DNA of 64,000 bases from Enterococcus dispar ATCC 51266 (GCF_000406945.1 NZ_KE136354.1:737707-801706); one strand, 5' to 3'; counted from the stretch's first letter, positions 1-10,647 are shown. The notes: a model not told the origin generated them from the sequence alone. A program made the numbers and translations.

Positions 1-70
1 TATGATACGAATGTTGTATTAATAGAAGATTCTATAGTTAAAGTAAAACATGAAGTGAGTGTGGTAAAAA

Positions 71-1324
71 GTGGAACAACAACCTTTTGTCCCCATATTA
101 TTAGGTAGTGATATGAATGTTTATGGCATGGCCCGAGCATTTTATGAAGAATACGGTATGAAATCAACCGCATATGCTTCTTTTCAATTAGCACCAACGA
201 AATATAGTAAAATTGTAGATGTAAATGTAATTCCAGGTTTTGATCAGGATCCTGTCTTTATTGAGGAATTATTAAAACTAGCGCAGACAAAATATCAAGA
301 TCGCGGAATAAAATATTTATTGGTGGCTTGTGGTGATGGTTATGCAGAATTGTTGTCGCAACATAAAGAGGAATTGAAAGAATATTATGTTTTTGCAGCA
401 AACGATTATACTCTATTTGAAAAATTAATTAATAAGGTTAGTTTTTATGATATTTGTGAAAAATATCAACTGCCTTATCCGAAAACATTAATTATTACGA
501 AGGATATGGTCGTTGACGGTAAATTAAATCAAGATTTACCTTTTGAATTCCCAGTTGCTTTAAAACCAGCCAATAGTGTGGAATGGTTATCTGTCGATTT
601 TGAAGGACGTAAAAAGGCCTTTATTATTGATAATTTATCCGAGTTTAATATGATTTTAGATCGTCTATACAAAGCTGGCTATACAAGCGAAATGATTGCT
701 CAAGATTTCATTCCTGGGGATGATAGCAATATGCGGGTATTAAATGCTTATGTGGATCAAAATGGGCATACACGCTTTATATTTTTAGGACATCCTTTAT
801 TGGAAGATCCGGCACCGGCTGCAGTCGGAAATTACGTGGTGATTGTCCCCGATGAAAATGACGCAATTTATCAAACAATTAAAAGCTTTTTAGAGAAAAT
901 TAATTATGTTGGCTTTGCCAACTTTGATATGAAATATGATCGTCGAGACGGCCAATATAAATTATTTGAAATTAACTTGCGCCAAGGACGAAGTAGTTTC
1001 TTTGTCACGTTAAGTGGTTTCAATTTGGCTAAATATGTCACAGAAGACCTGGTATTTAATAGTGTATTTAGAGAAACGGCATACGGTCGTAAAGATAATC
1101 CGGATGCGAAAGTTTGGTTGGGCGTACCCAAAAAAGTTTTTCGCCGATATGCAAAAGATAATGCAGATAAACAATATGCAGAAAATTTGATTAAAGCAGG
1201 ACGTTTTGGAACAACCTTGTTTTATGAAAAGGATTCATCTATTCGTCGCTATATATTGATGAAGTATGCTTTCCACAATTATGTAACAGGCTTTAAGAAA
1301 TACTTCAGTGAGAAAGAAGGCTAG
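71..1324 (+). CDS. aslfm: D-aspartate ligase (ATP-grasp), peptidoglycan side-chain enzyme
   Basis: An ATP-grasp ligase of 417 aa, close to the length of E. faecium Aslfm. That enzyme activates D-aspartate as an acyl-phosphate and joins its beta-carboxyl to the epsilon-amino group of L-Lys in the UDP-MurNAc-pentapeptide, giving the D-Asx cross-bridge. Visible ATP-grasp signs are Lys165 in PVALKPAN, Asp286 in FANFDMKYD and the metal-binding FEINLRQG at 299-306 (Glu300, Asn302). There is no signal peptide, so it acts in the cytoplasm. The GTG start directly follows an in-frame stop; the ribosome site is weak. An aspartate racemase begins two bases after its stop, and this pairing is what supports D-Asp as substrate over another amino acid. 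Confidence 0.85.
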   Translation: MEQQPFVPILLGSDMNVYGMARAFYEEYGMKSTAYASFQLAPTKYSKIVDVNVIPGFDQDPVFIEELLKLAQTKYQDRGIKYLLVACGDGYAELLSQHKEELKEYYVFAANDYTLFEKLINKVSFYDICEKYQLPYPKTLIITKDMVVDGKLNQDLPFEFPVALKPANSVEWLSVDFEGRKKAFIIDNLSEFNMILDRLYKAGYTSEMIAQDFIPGDDSNMRVLNAYVDQNGHTRFIFLGHPLLEDPAPAAVGNYVVIVPDENDAIYQTIKSFLEKINYVGFANFDMKYDRRDGQYKLFEINLRQGRSSFFVTLSGFNLAKYVTEDLVFNSVFRETAYGRKDNPDAKVWLGVPKKVFRRYAKDNADKQYAENLIKAGRFGTTLFYEKDSSIRRYILMKYAFHNYVTGFKKYFSEKEG

Positions 1325-1329
1325 ATTTG

Positions 1330-2049
1330 GTGGAAAACTTTTTTAGTATTTTAGGTGGAATGGGGACTCAAGCAACGGAAAGTTTTGTTCGTCTGCTAAA
1401 TCTACGGACGGTTACCCACAAAGATCAAGACTATTTAAATTACGTTTTATTTAATCATGCCACAGTGCCCGATCGGACTGCGTATATTTTGGATCAAAAC
1501 GCTGAAAATCCTTTGCCTTTTTTATTAGACGACATTGCAAAACAAAATTTATTGCAACCAAACTTTATTGTTTTGACCTGTAATACTGCCCATTACTTTT
1601 TTGATATGTTGCAGGCAGCAACCGAAATTCCGATTTTGCATATGCCGCGAGAAGCAGCAATTGAAATGAGCCGTCGTCAAAAAGGTGGTAAAGTTGCTTT
1701 TTTAGGAACAGAAGGCAGTGTAAAAGCCGGTGTTTATCAACGGGAACTTGAAAAAGTCGGTTTTGAAGTGATGTTACCTAATAAAAAATTACAACAAAAA
1801 GTAAATAATTTGATTTATCGTGATATTAAAGAAAATGACTTTTTAAATAAAGCACTTTATTATGAAATTTTAGTTGAAGCTATCGAAGCGTGCGGCTGCG
1901 CCAGTGCCGTTTTAGGTTGTACCGAATTATCTTTAATGCAAGAGTTTGCAACGGATAATCCCTATGATGTCGTCGATGCTCAGTCGATTTTAGTTGATCG
2001 TACGATTGAACGGGCTTTAGCAGATCGTAAAAAAGCGGATCATTCTTAA
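1330..2049 (+). CDS. racD: Aspartate racemase (Asp/Glu racemase family)
   Basis: Cofactor-independent racemase of about 239 aa that interconverts L- and D-aspartate. Both catalytic cysteines are present in the family's motifs, LTCNTAHY in the first half and LGCTELSL near the C-terminus. GGMGTQAT at the N-terminus matches the usual substrate loop. It follows the D-Asp ligase in the same transcript, so it very likely supplies D-Asp for the cross-bridge. GTG 1330 is preferred because the AGAAGG site lies about 9 bases upstream; TTG 1327 is possible. A terminator overlaps the stop codon. Confidence 0.85.
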   Translation: MENFFSILGGMGTQATESFVRLLNLRTVTHKDQDYLNYVLFNHATVPDRTAYILDQNAENPLPFLLDDIAKQNLLQPNFIVLTCNTAHYFFDMLQAATEIPILHMPREAAIEMSRRQKGGKVAFLGTEGSVKAGVYQRELEKVGFEVMLPNKKLQQKVNNLIYRDIKENDFLNKALYYEILVEAIEACGCASAVLGCTELSLMQEFATDNPYDVVDAQSILVDRTIERALADRKKADHS

Positions 2050-2068
2050 TGAATGATCTCTTTTTTTG
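2038..2068 (+). terminator. Terminator after the D-Asp ligase/racemase operon
   Basis: Stem GATCATTC / GAATGATC with a 5-base loop, followed by a run of seven T. The left arm lies inside the end of the racemase gene. Confidence 0.85.
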
Positions 2069-2120
2069 CTTAAAATTTTGTCACCAGCAAATATCACTAG
2101 CAAATAAGAATGTAATTATA

Positions 2121-2150
2121 TTGCTAATGATACGCCCGGGGTGTTATAAT
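2121..2150 (+). promoter_or_regulatory. Promoter of rapZ-yvcK-whiA
   Basis: TTGCTA, 18 bases, then TATAAT, with an extended -10 (TGTTATAAT). It lies 145 bases before the rapZ start, so the mRNA has a long leader. Confidence 0.7.
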
Positions 2151-2193
2151 ATGTATACAAGGTTGCAAGTGAAATGTTAAGTAGGAAATAAAA

Positions 2194-2234
2194 CCGAGCA
2201 AAGAGGTAAGGTCCAAAATACTTTCTTTGTTCGG
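2194..2234 (+). other. Inverted repeat in the rapZ leader
   Basis: Arms CCGAGCAAAGA (2194-2204) and TCTTTGTTCGG (2224-2234) pair over 11 bases with one G-U. They lie between the promoter and the rapZ ribosome site. No T-run follows, so this looks like a leader structure or RNA-stability element rather than a plain terminator. Confidence 0.5.
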
Positions 2235-2294
2235 CTTATTATTGTAAGGAAAATTTCAAGTGAAAATTTGCAACTATTGAGAGGAGCTGCTTTT

Positions 2295-3179
2295 ATGCAA
2301 GACAATTTAAAACTAGTAATTATTACCGGGATGAGTGGTGCCGGCAAAACAGTAGCGATTCAAAGTTTTGAAGATATGGGGTATTTTTGTATTGATAATA
2401 TGCCCCCTTCATTAATTCCAAAATTCTGGGAACTCATCAAAGAATCTGGTAAAGTGACCAAAATCGCCTTAGTAGTAGACTTGCGTTCGCGCTCTTTTTT
2501 TGAAGAAATTCAAGAGATGTTAGTAGACATTGAAAATACGAATTTTATTGATACGCAAGTATTATTTTTAGATGCGTCGGATGAAGAATTGGTTTCGCGC
2601 TACAAAGAAACCCGAAGAGTCCATCCTTTAGCAATGGAAGGATTGATTACAGAGGGAATTCGTAAAGAAAGAGCCATTTTAGAAGATTTGAAAACAAAAG
2701 CTACGTTTGTAGTGGATACAACGAATTTAACACCACGGCAATTGCGTGAAAAGATTAATCAAGAATTCAAAACAACCAATGAAGGCGGTTTTCGTATTGA
2801 AATGATTTCATTTGGTTTTAAATACGGCTTGCCTATTGACGCCGATATTGTAATGGATGTTCGTTTTTTACCCAACCCACATTACATCCCGGAGTTGCGT
2901 CCATTAACGGGTAAAGACAAAGAAGTTTATGATTACGTGATGTCGTTTCCGGAAACAGAACAATTTTATCAACAGTTTTATCAGTTATTAGAAACCATCA
3001 TGCCAGGATATGTAAAAGAGGGCAAAAGTAGTTTAACTATTGCGATTGGCTGTACGGGTGGTCAACATCGTTCCGTTGCCCTGACAGAACGGTTGGGGTT
3101 GGCATTAAGTAAAAACTATAAAGTCAATATTACTCATCGTGATAAAGACAAGCGCAAAGAGACGGTGAATCGTTCATGA
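2295..3179 (+). CDS. rapZ: RapZ / YvcJ family nucleotide-binding protein
   Basis: A 294-aa P-loop protein with Walker A TGMSGAGK at residues 11-18, followed by the family's FCIDNMPP segment and a C-terminal domain ending in [10 protein letters not shown]. In E. coli RapZ is an RNA-binding adaptor that controls glmS through RNase E; in Firmicutes (YvcJ) it binds nucleotides and affects competence and sRNA-linked processes. Its targets here are not known. ATG 2295 with GAGGAG 8 bases upstream is chosen over the TTG at 2268. It overlaps yvcK by four bases in the conserved rapZ-yvcK-whiA cluster. Confidence 0.93.
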   Translation: MQDNLKLVIITGMSGAGKTVAIQSFEDMGYFCIDNMPPSLIPKFWELIKESGKVTKIALVVDLRSRSFFEEIQEMLVDIENTNFIDTQVLFLDASDEELVSRYKETRRVHPLAMEGLITEGIRKERAILEDLKTKATFVVDTTNLTPRQLREKINQEFKTTNEGGFRIEMISFGFKYGLPIDADIVMDVRFLPNPHYIPELRPLTGKDKEVYDYVMSFPETEQFYQQFYQLLETIMPGYVKEGKSSLTIAIGCTGGQHRSVALTERLGLALSKNYKVNITHRDKDKRKETVNRS

Positions 3180-4162
3180 AATTAAAAACCTATCGTATTC
3201 GGAAGCCAAAAGTAGTTGTGGTAGGCGGCGGCACGGGTTTGCCTGTTATTTTGCGTGGTCTAAGAAACCAGGGGATTGACATTACCGCTGTCGTCACAGT
3301 TGCAGATGATGGCGGCAGTAGTGGTGAAATTCGCAATTCGATTGCGATGGCGCCTCCTGGAGATCTGCGCAATGTATTGGTAGCTTTATCAGATATGTCT
3401 CAACTGTATTCTGATATTTTTCAATACCGTTTTCACAAAGACGATAAATTTTTAGCCAATCATGCGCTGGGAAATCTAATTATTGCTGCAATTTCAGAAA
3501 TGCGCGGCAGTACTTATGAAGCCATTCAATTATTAACAAAAATGATGCATGTGGATGGTCATATTTACCCTTCCAGTGAAACACCGTTAGTTTTACATGC
3601 TATTTTCAAAGATGGCACTGAAGCAATTGGTGAGTCAAAAATAGCAATTGATCGCAAAACGATTGATCATGTATTTGTGCGCAATCAAGAAGGAGATAAC
3701 GAGCCAACTGCTGCGAGAAAAGTAGTCTCATCTATTATGGAAGCAGATATGATTGTTTTAGGTCCTGGCAGCTTATTTACGAGTATTTTACCGAATTTAA
3801 TGATTTCTGAAATTGGTGCGGCGCTTTTAGCCACCAAGGCTGAAACCGTCTATATTTGTAATATTATGACACAAAAAGGGGAGACCGAGCATTTCACTGA
3901 TGCCAATCACGTTCAAGTCTTACATCAACATTTAAAGCGTCCTTTTGTAGATACAGTTTTAGTGAACACAGAAAAAGTACCAGAAGGTTATATGAATCCA
4001 GAAATATATGATGAATATTTGGTTCAAGTAAAACACGATTTCAAAGGCTTGCGTCAAGAAGGATGTCGGGTTGTTTCTGCTGATTTCTTAGAACTGCGTG
4101 ATGGCGGCGTTTTCCATGATGGTGAAAAAGTTGTCGAAGAATTATTGCGGATATTATATTAA
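3176..4162 (+). CDS. yvcK: YvcK/CofD-like gluconeogenesis factor
   Basis: A 328-aa protein of the YvcK family, recognised by the N-terminal [16 protein letters not shown] loop, then [12 protein letters not shown] and PPGDLRN, the UDP-sugar-binding fold of the CofD superfamily. In B. subtilis YvcK binds UDP-GlcNAc, is needed for growth on gluconeogenic carbon sources and affects PBP1 placement. ATG overlaps the rapZ stop (ATGA), so translation is coupled. The nearby glmM, glmS and pbp1A genes belong to the same UDP-GlcNAc and envelope theme. Confidence 0.93.
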   Translation: MKLKTYRIRKPKVVVVGGGTGLPVILRGLRNQGIDITAVVTVADDGGSSGEIRNSIAMAPPGDLRNVLVALSDMSQLYSDIFQYRFHKDDKFLANHALGNLIIAAISEMRGSTYEAIQLLTKMMHVDGHIYPSSETPLVLHAIFKDGTEAIGESKIAIDRKTIDHVFVRNQEGDNEPTAARKVVSSIMEADMIVLGPGSLFTSILPNLMISEIGAALLATKAETVYICNIMTQKGETEHFTDANHVQVLHQHLKRPFVDTVLVNTEKVPEGYMNPEIYDEYLVQVKHDFKGLRQEGCRVVSADFLELRDGGVFHDGEKVVEELLRILY

Positions 4163-4219
4163 AAAACAATAAAATTTGTTATTAGAGAAAATTGAACAGA
4201 TTAGAAAGGAGTGATTGTG

Positions 4220-5155
4220 ATGTCATTTGCTGCGGATGTAAAAAAAGAGTTGACGACCTTAGAAGTTCATCGAGAACATGCAAAAGCTGAACTTGCAGCT
4301 TTGATTCGGATGAATGGATCGGTTAGTTTATGTAACCATCAGTTTGTCTTAAACATTCAAACGGAAAATGCAGCGATCGCTCGCCGAATTTATACTTTAT
4401 TAAAAGACCATTTTGGTGTTCGAAGTGAATTATTAGTTCGTCGTAAAATGAAGCTAAAAAAAAATAATGTGTATATTGTGCGGCTAAAAGAGCGCACTCA
4501 AGAAGTATTAAACGAATTAGCGATTATGGATGGTTTAATGTTTCAAACACATATTTCAGATGAAATTATGGGCAATGCCCAAAAAATGCGCTCTTATTTG
4601 CGTGGTGCTTTTATGGCATCTGGTTCGGTGAACAATCCGGAAACGAGCCGATATCATTTGGAAATATATTCTCTTTATGAAGAACACAATCAAGATGTCT
4701 GCCAAATGCTCAATTATTATGGCTTAAATGCTCGGACATTAGAACGGCGAAATGGCTATATTTCTTACTTAAAAGGAGCTGAAAAAATTGCTGACTTTTT
4801 AACCTTAATTGGTGCGACGAACTCAATGTTGAAATTTGAAGATGTCCGAATTGTAAGAGATATGCGTAATTCGGTGAACCGCCTAGTGAATTGTGAAACG
4901 GCGAATCTAAACAAAACAATCGATGCCGCTTCCAAACAGATAGAAAATATCGAATTCATTGAGCAAAGAGTTGGCTTACAGGCATTGCCAGAAAAACTAC
5001 AAGAAATTGCAGAATTGCGTTTGGAACATCCAGAAGTTAGTCTCAAAGAATTAGGAGAGATGATTCCTTCTGGTGCAATTTCAAAATCCGGGATTAATCA
5101 CCGCATTCGTAAAATTAACGAATTTGCGGATCGTTTAAGAGACCCAGCTGTTTAA
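4220..5155 (+). CDS. whiA: WhiA-family DNA-binding regulator
   Basis: A 311-aa WhiA protein: an N-terminal LAGLIDADG-type fold without nuclease function ([19 protein letters not shown]) and a C-terminal helix-turn-helix ([25 protein letters not shown]). Actinobacterial WhiA controls sporulation septation; in Bacillus it affects cell division and chromosome segregation. ATG 4220, with AAGGAG 8 bases upstream, is preferred to the upstream in-frame GTG at 4211. It is the last gene of the cluster and ends at a two-way terminator. Confidence 0.93.
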   Translation: MSFAADVKKELTTLEVHREHAKAELAALIRMNGSVSLCNHQFVLNIQTENAAIARRIYTLLKDHFGVRSELLVRRKMKLKKNNVYIVRLKERTQEVLNELAIMDGLMFQTHISDEIMGNAQKMRSYLRGAFMASGSVNNPETSRYHLEIYSLYEEHNQDVCQMLNYYGLNARTLERRNGYISYLKGAEKIADFLTLIGATNSMLKFEDVRIVRDMRNSVNRLVNCETANLNKTIDAASKQIENIEFIEQRVGLQALPEKLQEIAELRLEHPEVSLKELGEMIPSGAISKSGINHRIRKINEFADRLRDPAV

Positions 5156-5178
5156 ATATTGAGATTGTTAAAATAGAT

Positions 5179-5237
5179 AAAGCCTGTCCGTTACTATCTT
5201 CATTTTCAAGGTGAAGAGAAGGGCGGACAGGCTTTAC
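5179..5237. terminator. Two-way terminator between whiA and the DsbA-like gene
   Basis: Twelve-base arms AAAGCCTGTCCG and CGGACAGGCTTT, with a second small stem in the loop. T- and A-rich ends serve both converging genes. Confidence 0.8.
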
Positions 5238-5238
5238 T

Positions 5239-5757
5239 TTATTCGTGAAGGTACTCTAAAAGGGTCTCATCGCTAATACTTTCGTCAAAGATATGATTAT
5301 TAATAATCATAGTGGGAACAAATTGAATATTCGCCCGTTGTGCTTCAGTGATGATGGCTTTTTGAGTTAGTTCATCTTCGTAGTTTTCTAATTTCAAATT
5401 TTCTGTGGCAAATTTTTCCACTGACTCTAATGGTAAATCTCCCCATAGGTCTTGAGATAAGAAGATTTTTTTGATGTCTGCTAATGCTTTTTTTGCATCA
5501 CCTTTTGTTACATACTGATGCATAACATTTCCACGTTGTAAGCTTTCTTTGTCTTTATTGTACAATTTAATGACGCGCTTTAAATTGCCGTTAGCAACTT
5601 CTGCTTCCAATAATTTTTCATGCTCTAAAAACCATTGCCGACAATAAGGACAACGCAGGTTAATAAATTCAACCAGCGTTTTTTTAGCATTTTTATCGCC
5701 AATCATTAATCCCACATCGCCATTTGTCTCGTCTGCATTAATAATACTAATATCCAA
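5239..5757 (-). CDS. Cytoplasmic DsbA/thioredoxin-like thiol protein
   Basis: A 172-aa protein with a thioredoxin-fold active site, CPYC in FINLRCPYCRQWF, and the matching cis-proline segment FVPTMIINNHIF near the end. A helical insert lies between them, as in DsbA-like proteins. There is no signal peptide or lipobox, so it should act in the cytoplasm, perhaps as a reductase. It starts at a TTG with AGAGAGG about 10 bases upstream; the frame is closed by a TGA just above. It stands alone. The substrate cannot be told from sequence. Confidence 0.75.
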   Translation of the reverse strand: MDISIINADETNGDVGLMIGDKNAKKTLVEFINLRCPYCRQWFLEHEKLLEAEVANGNLKRVIKLYNKDKESLQRGNVMHQYVTKGDAKKALADIKKIFLSQDLWGDLPLESVEKFATENLKLENYEDELTQKAIITEAQRANIQFVPTMIINNHIFDESISDETLLEYLHE

Positions 5758-5918
5758 AACATTTCATCCTCTCTGTTTTCTTTCAATGTTAGTGTAGCGA
5801 AAAGAAAGCAAAATGGGAAATATTGTGTTTAATCTTGCTGCTTTTTGAAGAGAATTGAAAAGAGTTATGAAAAAATTGTAACTTCCATTGTTTTGCAGGT
5901 GAGGGGATATAAAAGCTG

Positions 5919-5927
5919 TGCTATACT
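5919..5927 (+). promoter_or_regulatory. Extended -10 promoter of cdaA-cdaR-glmM
   Basis: TGCTATACT, an extended -10, 36 bases before the cdaA ATG. No good -35 lies at the standard distance. Confidence 0.55.
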
Positions 5928-5962
5928 ATTGAAGTAAGTCCAATAGTAAAGGGAGTCTGCCT

Positions 5963-6847
5963 ATGTCATTTAGCATTCAAGAATTATTTAATATCGATTA
6001 TTGGAAACAAATGTTTAATGTCGATATTTTTTCTTGGAATTTTTTTGTCAATATTTTAGATATTCTTGTTGTTTGGTATATCGTTTATAAGTTGATACAA
6101 CTTGTTAGAGGTACCAAAGCCATTCAGTTGTTTAAAGGGGTAGCCATTTTTATTGCCATTCGTTTTGGTGCTGAACTAATTGGCTTGCATACTTTATCTT
6201 GGTTGATGGATCAAGTCATTACCTATGGGGTGATTGCGGCTATTGTCATTTTCCAACCTGAAATCAGACGCGGACTGGAACATTTGGGGCGTAGCACTTT
6301 CTTTAAAACGACAAAACAAGAACAAAAAGAAGATGAGCAATTGATAACATCATTGGACAAAGCCGTTCAATATATGTCCAAACGTAAAATAGGTGCTTTA
6401 ATCACCATTGAACGTAACACAGGGCTTGAAGAATATATTGAAACTGGGATTCCACTAGAAGCAGATATTACCGGGGAACTTTTGATTAACATTTTTATTC
6501 CTAACACGCCCTTACATGATGGGGCGGTCATTATTCGCAATGATAAAATAGCTGTTTCTTGTGCGTATTTGCCTTTGTCTGAAAGTATGTTGATTCCAAA
6601 AGAATTTGGTACCCGTCACAGAGCGGCTGTTGGAATTAGTGAAGTCAGTGATGCGATTACCGTGGTAGTTTCAGAAGAAACTGGTGGAGTCAGCATTACA
6701 TTGAATAATCAATTATTATCTGAGCTTTCTCAAGAAGAATATTTGAAAATTTTACACAGAGAATTAATTCCTGAAGAAAAAACTGAGACAAAGAAAAATC
6801 AATTTCAAACCTTTATCGAAAGTATCGCTAAAGGAGGCAAAAAATGA
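5963..6847 (+). CDS. cdaA: Diadenylate cyclase CdaA (c-di-AMP synthase)
   Basis: A 294-aa membrane-bound cyclase that joins two ATP to make c-di-AMP. It has three N-terminal hydrophobic segments (about residues 27-46, 56-75 and 82-98), then the DAC domain with the catalytic DGA at 186-188 (PLHDGAVI) and RHR at 218-220. c-di-AMP controls potassium and osmolyte transport and is tied to wall homeostasis. It heads the conserved cdaA-cdaR-glmM operon, and its stop overlaps the start of cdaR. Confidence 0.96.
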   Translation: MSFSIQELFNIDYWKQMFNVDIFSWNFFVNILDILVVWYIVYKLIQLVRGTKAIQLFKGVAIFIAIRFGAELIGLHTLSWLMDQVITYGVIAAIVIFQPEIRRGLEHLGRSTFFKTTKQEQKEDEQLITSLDKAVQYMSKRKIGALITIERNTGLEEYIETGIPLEADITGELLINIFIPNTPLHDGAVIIRNDKIAVSCAYLPLSESMLIPKEFGTRHRAAVGISEVSDAITVVVSEETGGVSITLNNQLLSELSQEEYLKILHRELIPEEKTETKKNQFQTFIESIAKGGKK

Positions 6848-7932
6848 ATTCAAGTCGTAAAAGCAATATTTTGTATGGCTTCTTAGCGTTTGTTTTCAGC
6901 TTGATTTTATTTTTCAATGCCAACGGCCGGAATGTTCAAACAACTTTGAATACTAATCCAGAAAATTTTGAAGAAACGGTCAACAAAGTACAAATTCATC
7001 CGGTTTACGATTCGGATAAATATTATATTTTAGGCTTTGATCCTTATGTTTCTGTGAAATTAAATAGTGCCAACCGGATCCAATTAAACGCTGAAGCCAA
7101 TCCGGATACGCGCGGTTTTCGCGTCGTTTGTGATTTGACGGGTTTGGGTGAAGGCACTCATGAAGTAAAGTTGCGGATTCAAAATGGCAGCAGTGCTGTC
7201 GGTTATACTATCAGCCCGGCCAAAGTAACTGTCACGATTGAAAAGAAAGTCACTAAGTCATTTAAAATCAATCCAGTTGTATCTTCTTCTAACTTAGGCG
7301 AAGGTTTTTCTGTTGATAGTATTACTGTTGAACCTGAAGAAGCACAAATTACTACGGGTGAAAAAACGTTGGCTGAAATTGATCGTGTTGTGGCAACTGT
7401 CGATCCATCTAAAACTGCCAGTGCCGACTTTGAAGAAAAAGCAACGATTGAAGCTCTGGATAAAGAGGGAAATCGCTTAAGTGTAATTTCTGATCCGACA
7501 GATGCACAAATTACTGTTAAAGTAAAAGCACCTGAAAAAACGGTTAGCCTTTACGCTTCTCAAGTTGGGACAGTACCAACTGGTATTTCTCACTATGATT
7601 TTAAGTTGGATAATTTATCGACAATAATCCGTGGGCCGCAGTCTAAATTGGATGGGATTGAAAGTATTGCTGTGCCAGTAGATATCACCAATATTTCTGA
7701 AAAAACGACGCGTGAAGTAGCGATACCAACTGAGACTGGTGTTGTCGCTTCTCCAAAAACAATCAAGGTTGAAATCACACCGGTGCGAAATACAACAAAT
7801 ACACAAACAACGACGACTTCTACTGCACCTGCAACCAGTTCTTCTGAAGAAGTTAAAGAAACAACAACTGCATCAAGTGAACAAACCAGCGAGACAACAG
7901 AATCTGGAGTGGACCAGACGTCAAATGAATGA
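6844..7932 (+). CDS. cdaR: CdaR (YbbR-domain regulator of CdaA)
   Basis: A 362-aa protein with one N-terminal membrane segment (about 9-25) and an extracellular part made of YbbR repeats, visible as recurring blocks near VKAPEKTVSLY, FEETVNKVQIH and ITVEPEEAQI. The last 50 or so residues are a Thr/Ser-rich low-complexity tail. CdaR binds CdaA in the membrane and adjusts its activity. ATG overlaps the cdaA stop by four bases. The tail is likely disordered and wall-facing. Confidence 0.92.
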   Translation: MNSSRKSNILYGFLAFVFSLILFFNANGRNVQTTLNTNPENFEETVNKVQIHPVYDSDKYYILGFDPYVSVKLNSANRIQLNAEANPDTRGFRVVCDLTGLGEGTHEVKLRIQNGSSAVGYTISPAKVTVTIEKKVTKSFKINPVVSSSNLGEGFSVDSITVEPEEAQITTGEKTLAEIDRVVATVDPSKTASADFEEKATIEALDKEGNRLSVISDPTDAQITVKVKAPEKTVSLYASQVGTVPTGISHYDFKLDNLSTIIRGPQSKLDGIESIAVPVDITNISEKTTREVAIPTETGVVASPKTIKVEITPVRNTTNTQTTTTSTAPATSSSEEVKETTTASSEQTSETTESGVDQTSNE

Positions 7933-7965
7933 AATTAACTAAAACAATTTTGTGAGGTAAGAAAA

Positions 7966-9318
7966 ATGGGTAAATATTTTGGTACAGATGGTGTTCGTGG
8001 CATAGCCAATGTTGAATTAACACCAGAATTAGCATTTAAACTGGGCCGTTGTGGTGGCTATGTTTTAAGTCAGCATGAAGATAGTGATCATCGTCCAAAA
8101 GTTTTAGTAGGACGAGATACGCGTATGTCTGGACAATTATTGGAAAATGCATTGGTGGCAGGTTTATTATCTGTCGGAATTGAAGTCTTCACACTAGGTG
8201 TCATTTCAACACCAGGAGTTGCCTATCTGACGCGGGTGCAAAAAGCGAGTGCTGGGGTAATGATTTCAGCCTCTCATAATCCTGCTCAAGATAACGGCAT
8301 TAAATTCTTTGGTAGCGATGGTTTTAAATTAGTTGATGAACAAGAAGCTGAAATTGAAGCCTTGCTTGACGCACCGAAGGATACGTTGCCACGGCCTTCT
8401 GCTGAAGGCTTAGGAACTGTAGAAGAATTTCCTGAAGGTCTTTTAAAATATTCACAATTTTTAGAGCAAACAATTACGGGAGATCTATCGGGTGTAACTG
8501 TTTGTATCGATGCGGCAAACGGTGCGACAGCCACTAGCGTAAATCGGTTATTTGCAGATTTGGAAACTGATTTTTATACTATGGGTACATCGCCTAATGG
8601 CTTAAATATCAATGATGGTGTTGGTTCAACTCATCCCGAAAAATTAGCAGCTTTTGTTGTTGAAAAAGGTGCCGATGCAGGCCTTGCATTCGATGGTGAT
8701 GGCGATCGGGTTATTGCGGTTGATGAATTAGGAAATATCGTAGATGGCGATAAGATCATGTATATTTGTGCGAAATATTTAGCTTCTAAAAAACGACTAA
8801 AACAAGATACTATTGTTACGACTGTCATGAGTAATTTGGGTTTTCATAAAGCGGTTGAAGCAATTGGCTTAAAAGATGTTATTACCCAAGTTGGTGACCG
8901 CTATGTCGTTGAAGAAATGCGTAAAAATGATTACAATTTTGGTGGCGAACAATCAGGTCATATGGTCTTCTTAGATTTCAATACTACAGGTGATGGGATG
9001 CTTTCGGGGATTCAGTTACTAAGCATTATGAAAGAAACAGGTAAAAAATTGTCTGAATTGGCAGCTGAAGTGACTATTTATCCACAAAAATTAGTGAATA
9101 TCCGCGTTACTGATAAAAATGGTGCGATGGAAGTTCCTGCAATCAAAGCTGTGATTGAAGAGGCTGAAAAGGAAATGAATGGCGAAGGCCGCATTTTGGT
9201 ACGCCCTTCAGGAACGGAGCCATTATTACGTGTAATGGCCGAAGCGCCAACTGATGAGTTAGTAAATTATTATGTTGATAAAATTGCTGCGGTTGTGCAA
9301 GCTGAAATTGGTGCTTAA
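7966..9318 (+). CDS. glmM: Phosphoglucosamine mutase
   Basis: A 450-aa enzyme that converts glucosamine-6-P to glucosamine-1-P on the route to UDP-GlcNAc. The phosphoserine loop [12 protein letters not shown] places the catalytic serine at 103. The Mg site DGDGDR, the sugar loop GGEQSGH and the phosphate loop [10 protein letters not shown] are all present. It is the third gene of the cdaA operon; GlmM binds and restrains CdaA in related species, which links precursor supply to c-di-AMP. Ends at a strong terminator. Confidence 0.97.
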   Translation: MGKYFGTDGVRGIANVELTPELAFKLGRCGGYVLSQHEDSDHRPKVLVGRDTRMSGQLLENALVAGLLSVGIEVFTLGVISTPGVAYLTRVQKASAGVMISASHNPAQDNGIKFFGSDGFKLVDEQEAEIEALLDAPKDTLPRPSAEGLGTVEEFPEGLLKYSQFLEQTITGDLSGVTVCIDAANGATATSVNRLFADLETDFYTMGTSPNGLNINDGVGSTHPEKLAAFVVEKGADAGLAFDGDGDRVIAVDELGNIVDGDKIMYICAKYLASKKRLKQDTIVTTVMSNLGFHKAVEAIGLKDVITQVGDRYVVEEMRKNDYNFGGEQSGHMVFLDFNTTGDGMLSGIQLLSIMKETGKKLSELAAEVTIYPQKLVNIRVTDKNGAMEVPAIKAVIEEAEKEMNGEGRILVRPSGTEPLLRVMAEAPTDELVNYYVDKIAAVVQAEIGA

Positions 9319-9327
9319 ATAAATAAG

Positions 9328-9368
9328 AGCAGGTAAAATTGTGTTTTACAATTTTACCTGCTTTTTTA
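9328..9368 (+). terminator. Terminator of the cdaA-cdaR-glmM operon
   Basis: Perfect 15-base stem (AGCAGGTAAAATTGT at 9328-9342 with 9348-9362), 5-base loop, then six T. Confidence 0.9.
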
Positions 9369-9438
9369 TTGTGCAATAACCGGATCAATCAGGAAATTCG
9401 GGTTGCTATATTTATAAAAGTATTTTTTCAGATCGCTT

Positions 9439-10647
9439 TTATTTTACGCGCTGACCTTTAAAATAGCTTGCAGTAACGGGAACTTTGCGAGCAACAAATT
9501 CGGCGGTCGAACCGGCATTTACTAAGGTAAAATTAGCAGGCATACCTGTCTTTATCCAACCAGAAGCAGTGATTAATTTTTGATCCGTGACTAGTTCGAG
9601 ACTTTCTGTCAGCTCTTTTTGCGTAGTTAAATCAAAAATTTCCGCATAACGATTCAGCTTATCCATTACATCGCCATTACCAAAAGGCGACCAACAATCA
9701 TAAATATTATCACAACCAATTAATATTTTGACACCGGCTTGTTTTAACTCTGTTAGAGGCGGGATGACAAAATCTAAAGGAATACTAGAAATAATCGTTA
9801 CTTTATTGGCTGCTAAGCGAGCAAACAATTCTTTTCTTTCTTCAATTGGCAAATCGCGTAAGCCGTAAGCGTGGCTAATTGTCACTTTACCTTGCCACTT
9901 TGTTTCCTCAATTAATGTTAAAAATTTAGTAAATACTTTTCTTGCATCGTGATGTCGTTCATGTAAATGATAGTCAATCGGGACATTAAACTGTGTTGCA
10001 AGCTCAAATGTTTGATTTAATGATGTTTCTAAGTCATTGTCAATGCTGATTGGATCAACACCACCTACTAAATTAGCACCATTTTCTAAAGCTGTTTTCA
10101 TCTCATTAAATGCATTTGATAAAAGTAAACCATGTTGAGGAAAAGCGACCAATTCATAGTCCAATTTATTTTGATAGTTTTCCAATACCTTTTGGGCAGA
10201 TTCAAGGTAGCGTTGTCCCACGGTGGGATGAATGTCAATATGAGAGCGAAAATGCGTTACGCCACAGGAAAGTTCTAAGTTAATCAAATTTTCCATTCTC
10301 TTTGAAAAAGAGAGGGGGACTTTGTTTAAATAATCAAATTCTTTGGTAAAACGTTCAATCCGATTTTTTACTGGTACTATGGGGGTCCAGGGAATACCTA
10401 ATTTACTTTTATCAAAGTGAACATGCATCTCACGTAATTGTGGTAAAAGCAATGTATTTTGTCCATCGATTACGACCAAATCCTCCGTCAAATTTTCTTT
10501 GCTTATTTCGACTTCATTGTCTAAAACAGCAGTGATAATTCCAGAATCAAACATTATAGCGAGCTTTTTTGTAGCTGTTCCATAAGTGAAACTACCTTCT
10601 GTTAAATAGTCGGTTTCTATGCGTACATTTTTAAGTAACGTTTTCAT
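9439..10647 (-). CDS. Cytosine-deaminase-like metal-dependent amidohydrolase
   Basis: A 402-aa amidohydrolase-superfamily enzyme. The metal and catalytic motifs line up in order with E. coli cytosine deaminase: MHVHFDKS, FRSHIDIHP, FPQHGLL, DYHLHERHHD (with the catalytic Glu), ISHAYGLRD and GCDNIYDCW (with the metal Asp). The substrate could be cytosine or another cyclic amidine, and the divergence leaves this open. ATG 10647 has GGAGGTG 6 bases upstream, so the four codons above it are not used. It stands alone; no permease or pyrimidine gene is adjacent. Confidence 0.75.
   Translation of the reverse strand: MKTLLKNVRIETDYLTEGSFTYGTATKKLAIMFDSGIITAVLDNEVEISKENLTEDLVVIDGQNTLLLPQLREMHVHFDKSKLGIPWTPIVPVKNRIERFTKEFDYLNKVPLSFSKRMENLINLELSCGVTHFRSHIDIHPTVGQRYLESAQKVLENYQNKLDYELVAFPQHGLLLSNAFNEMKTALENGANLVGGVDPISIDNDLETSLNQTFELATQFNVPIDYHLHERHHDARKVFTKFLTLIEETKWQGKVTISHAYGLRDLPIEERKELFARLAANKVTIISSIPLDFVIPPLTELKQAGVKILIGCDNIYDCWSPFGNGDVMDKLNRYAEIFDLTTQKELTESLELVTDQKLITASGWIKTGMPANFTLVNAGSTAEFVARKVPVTASYFKGQRVK

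Noticed and set aside
1-108. Open frame from the window edge that overlaps the D-Asp ligase start (ends at TAG 106-108)
   Set aside because: Could be the last 35 residues of an upstream gene, but it overlaps the ligase by 38 bases and has no motif. Not enough to call.
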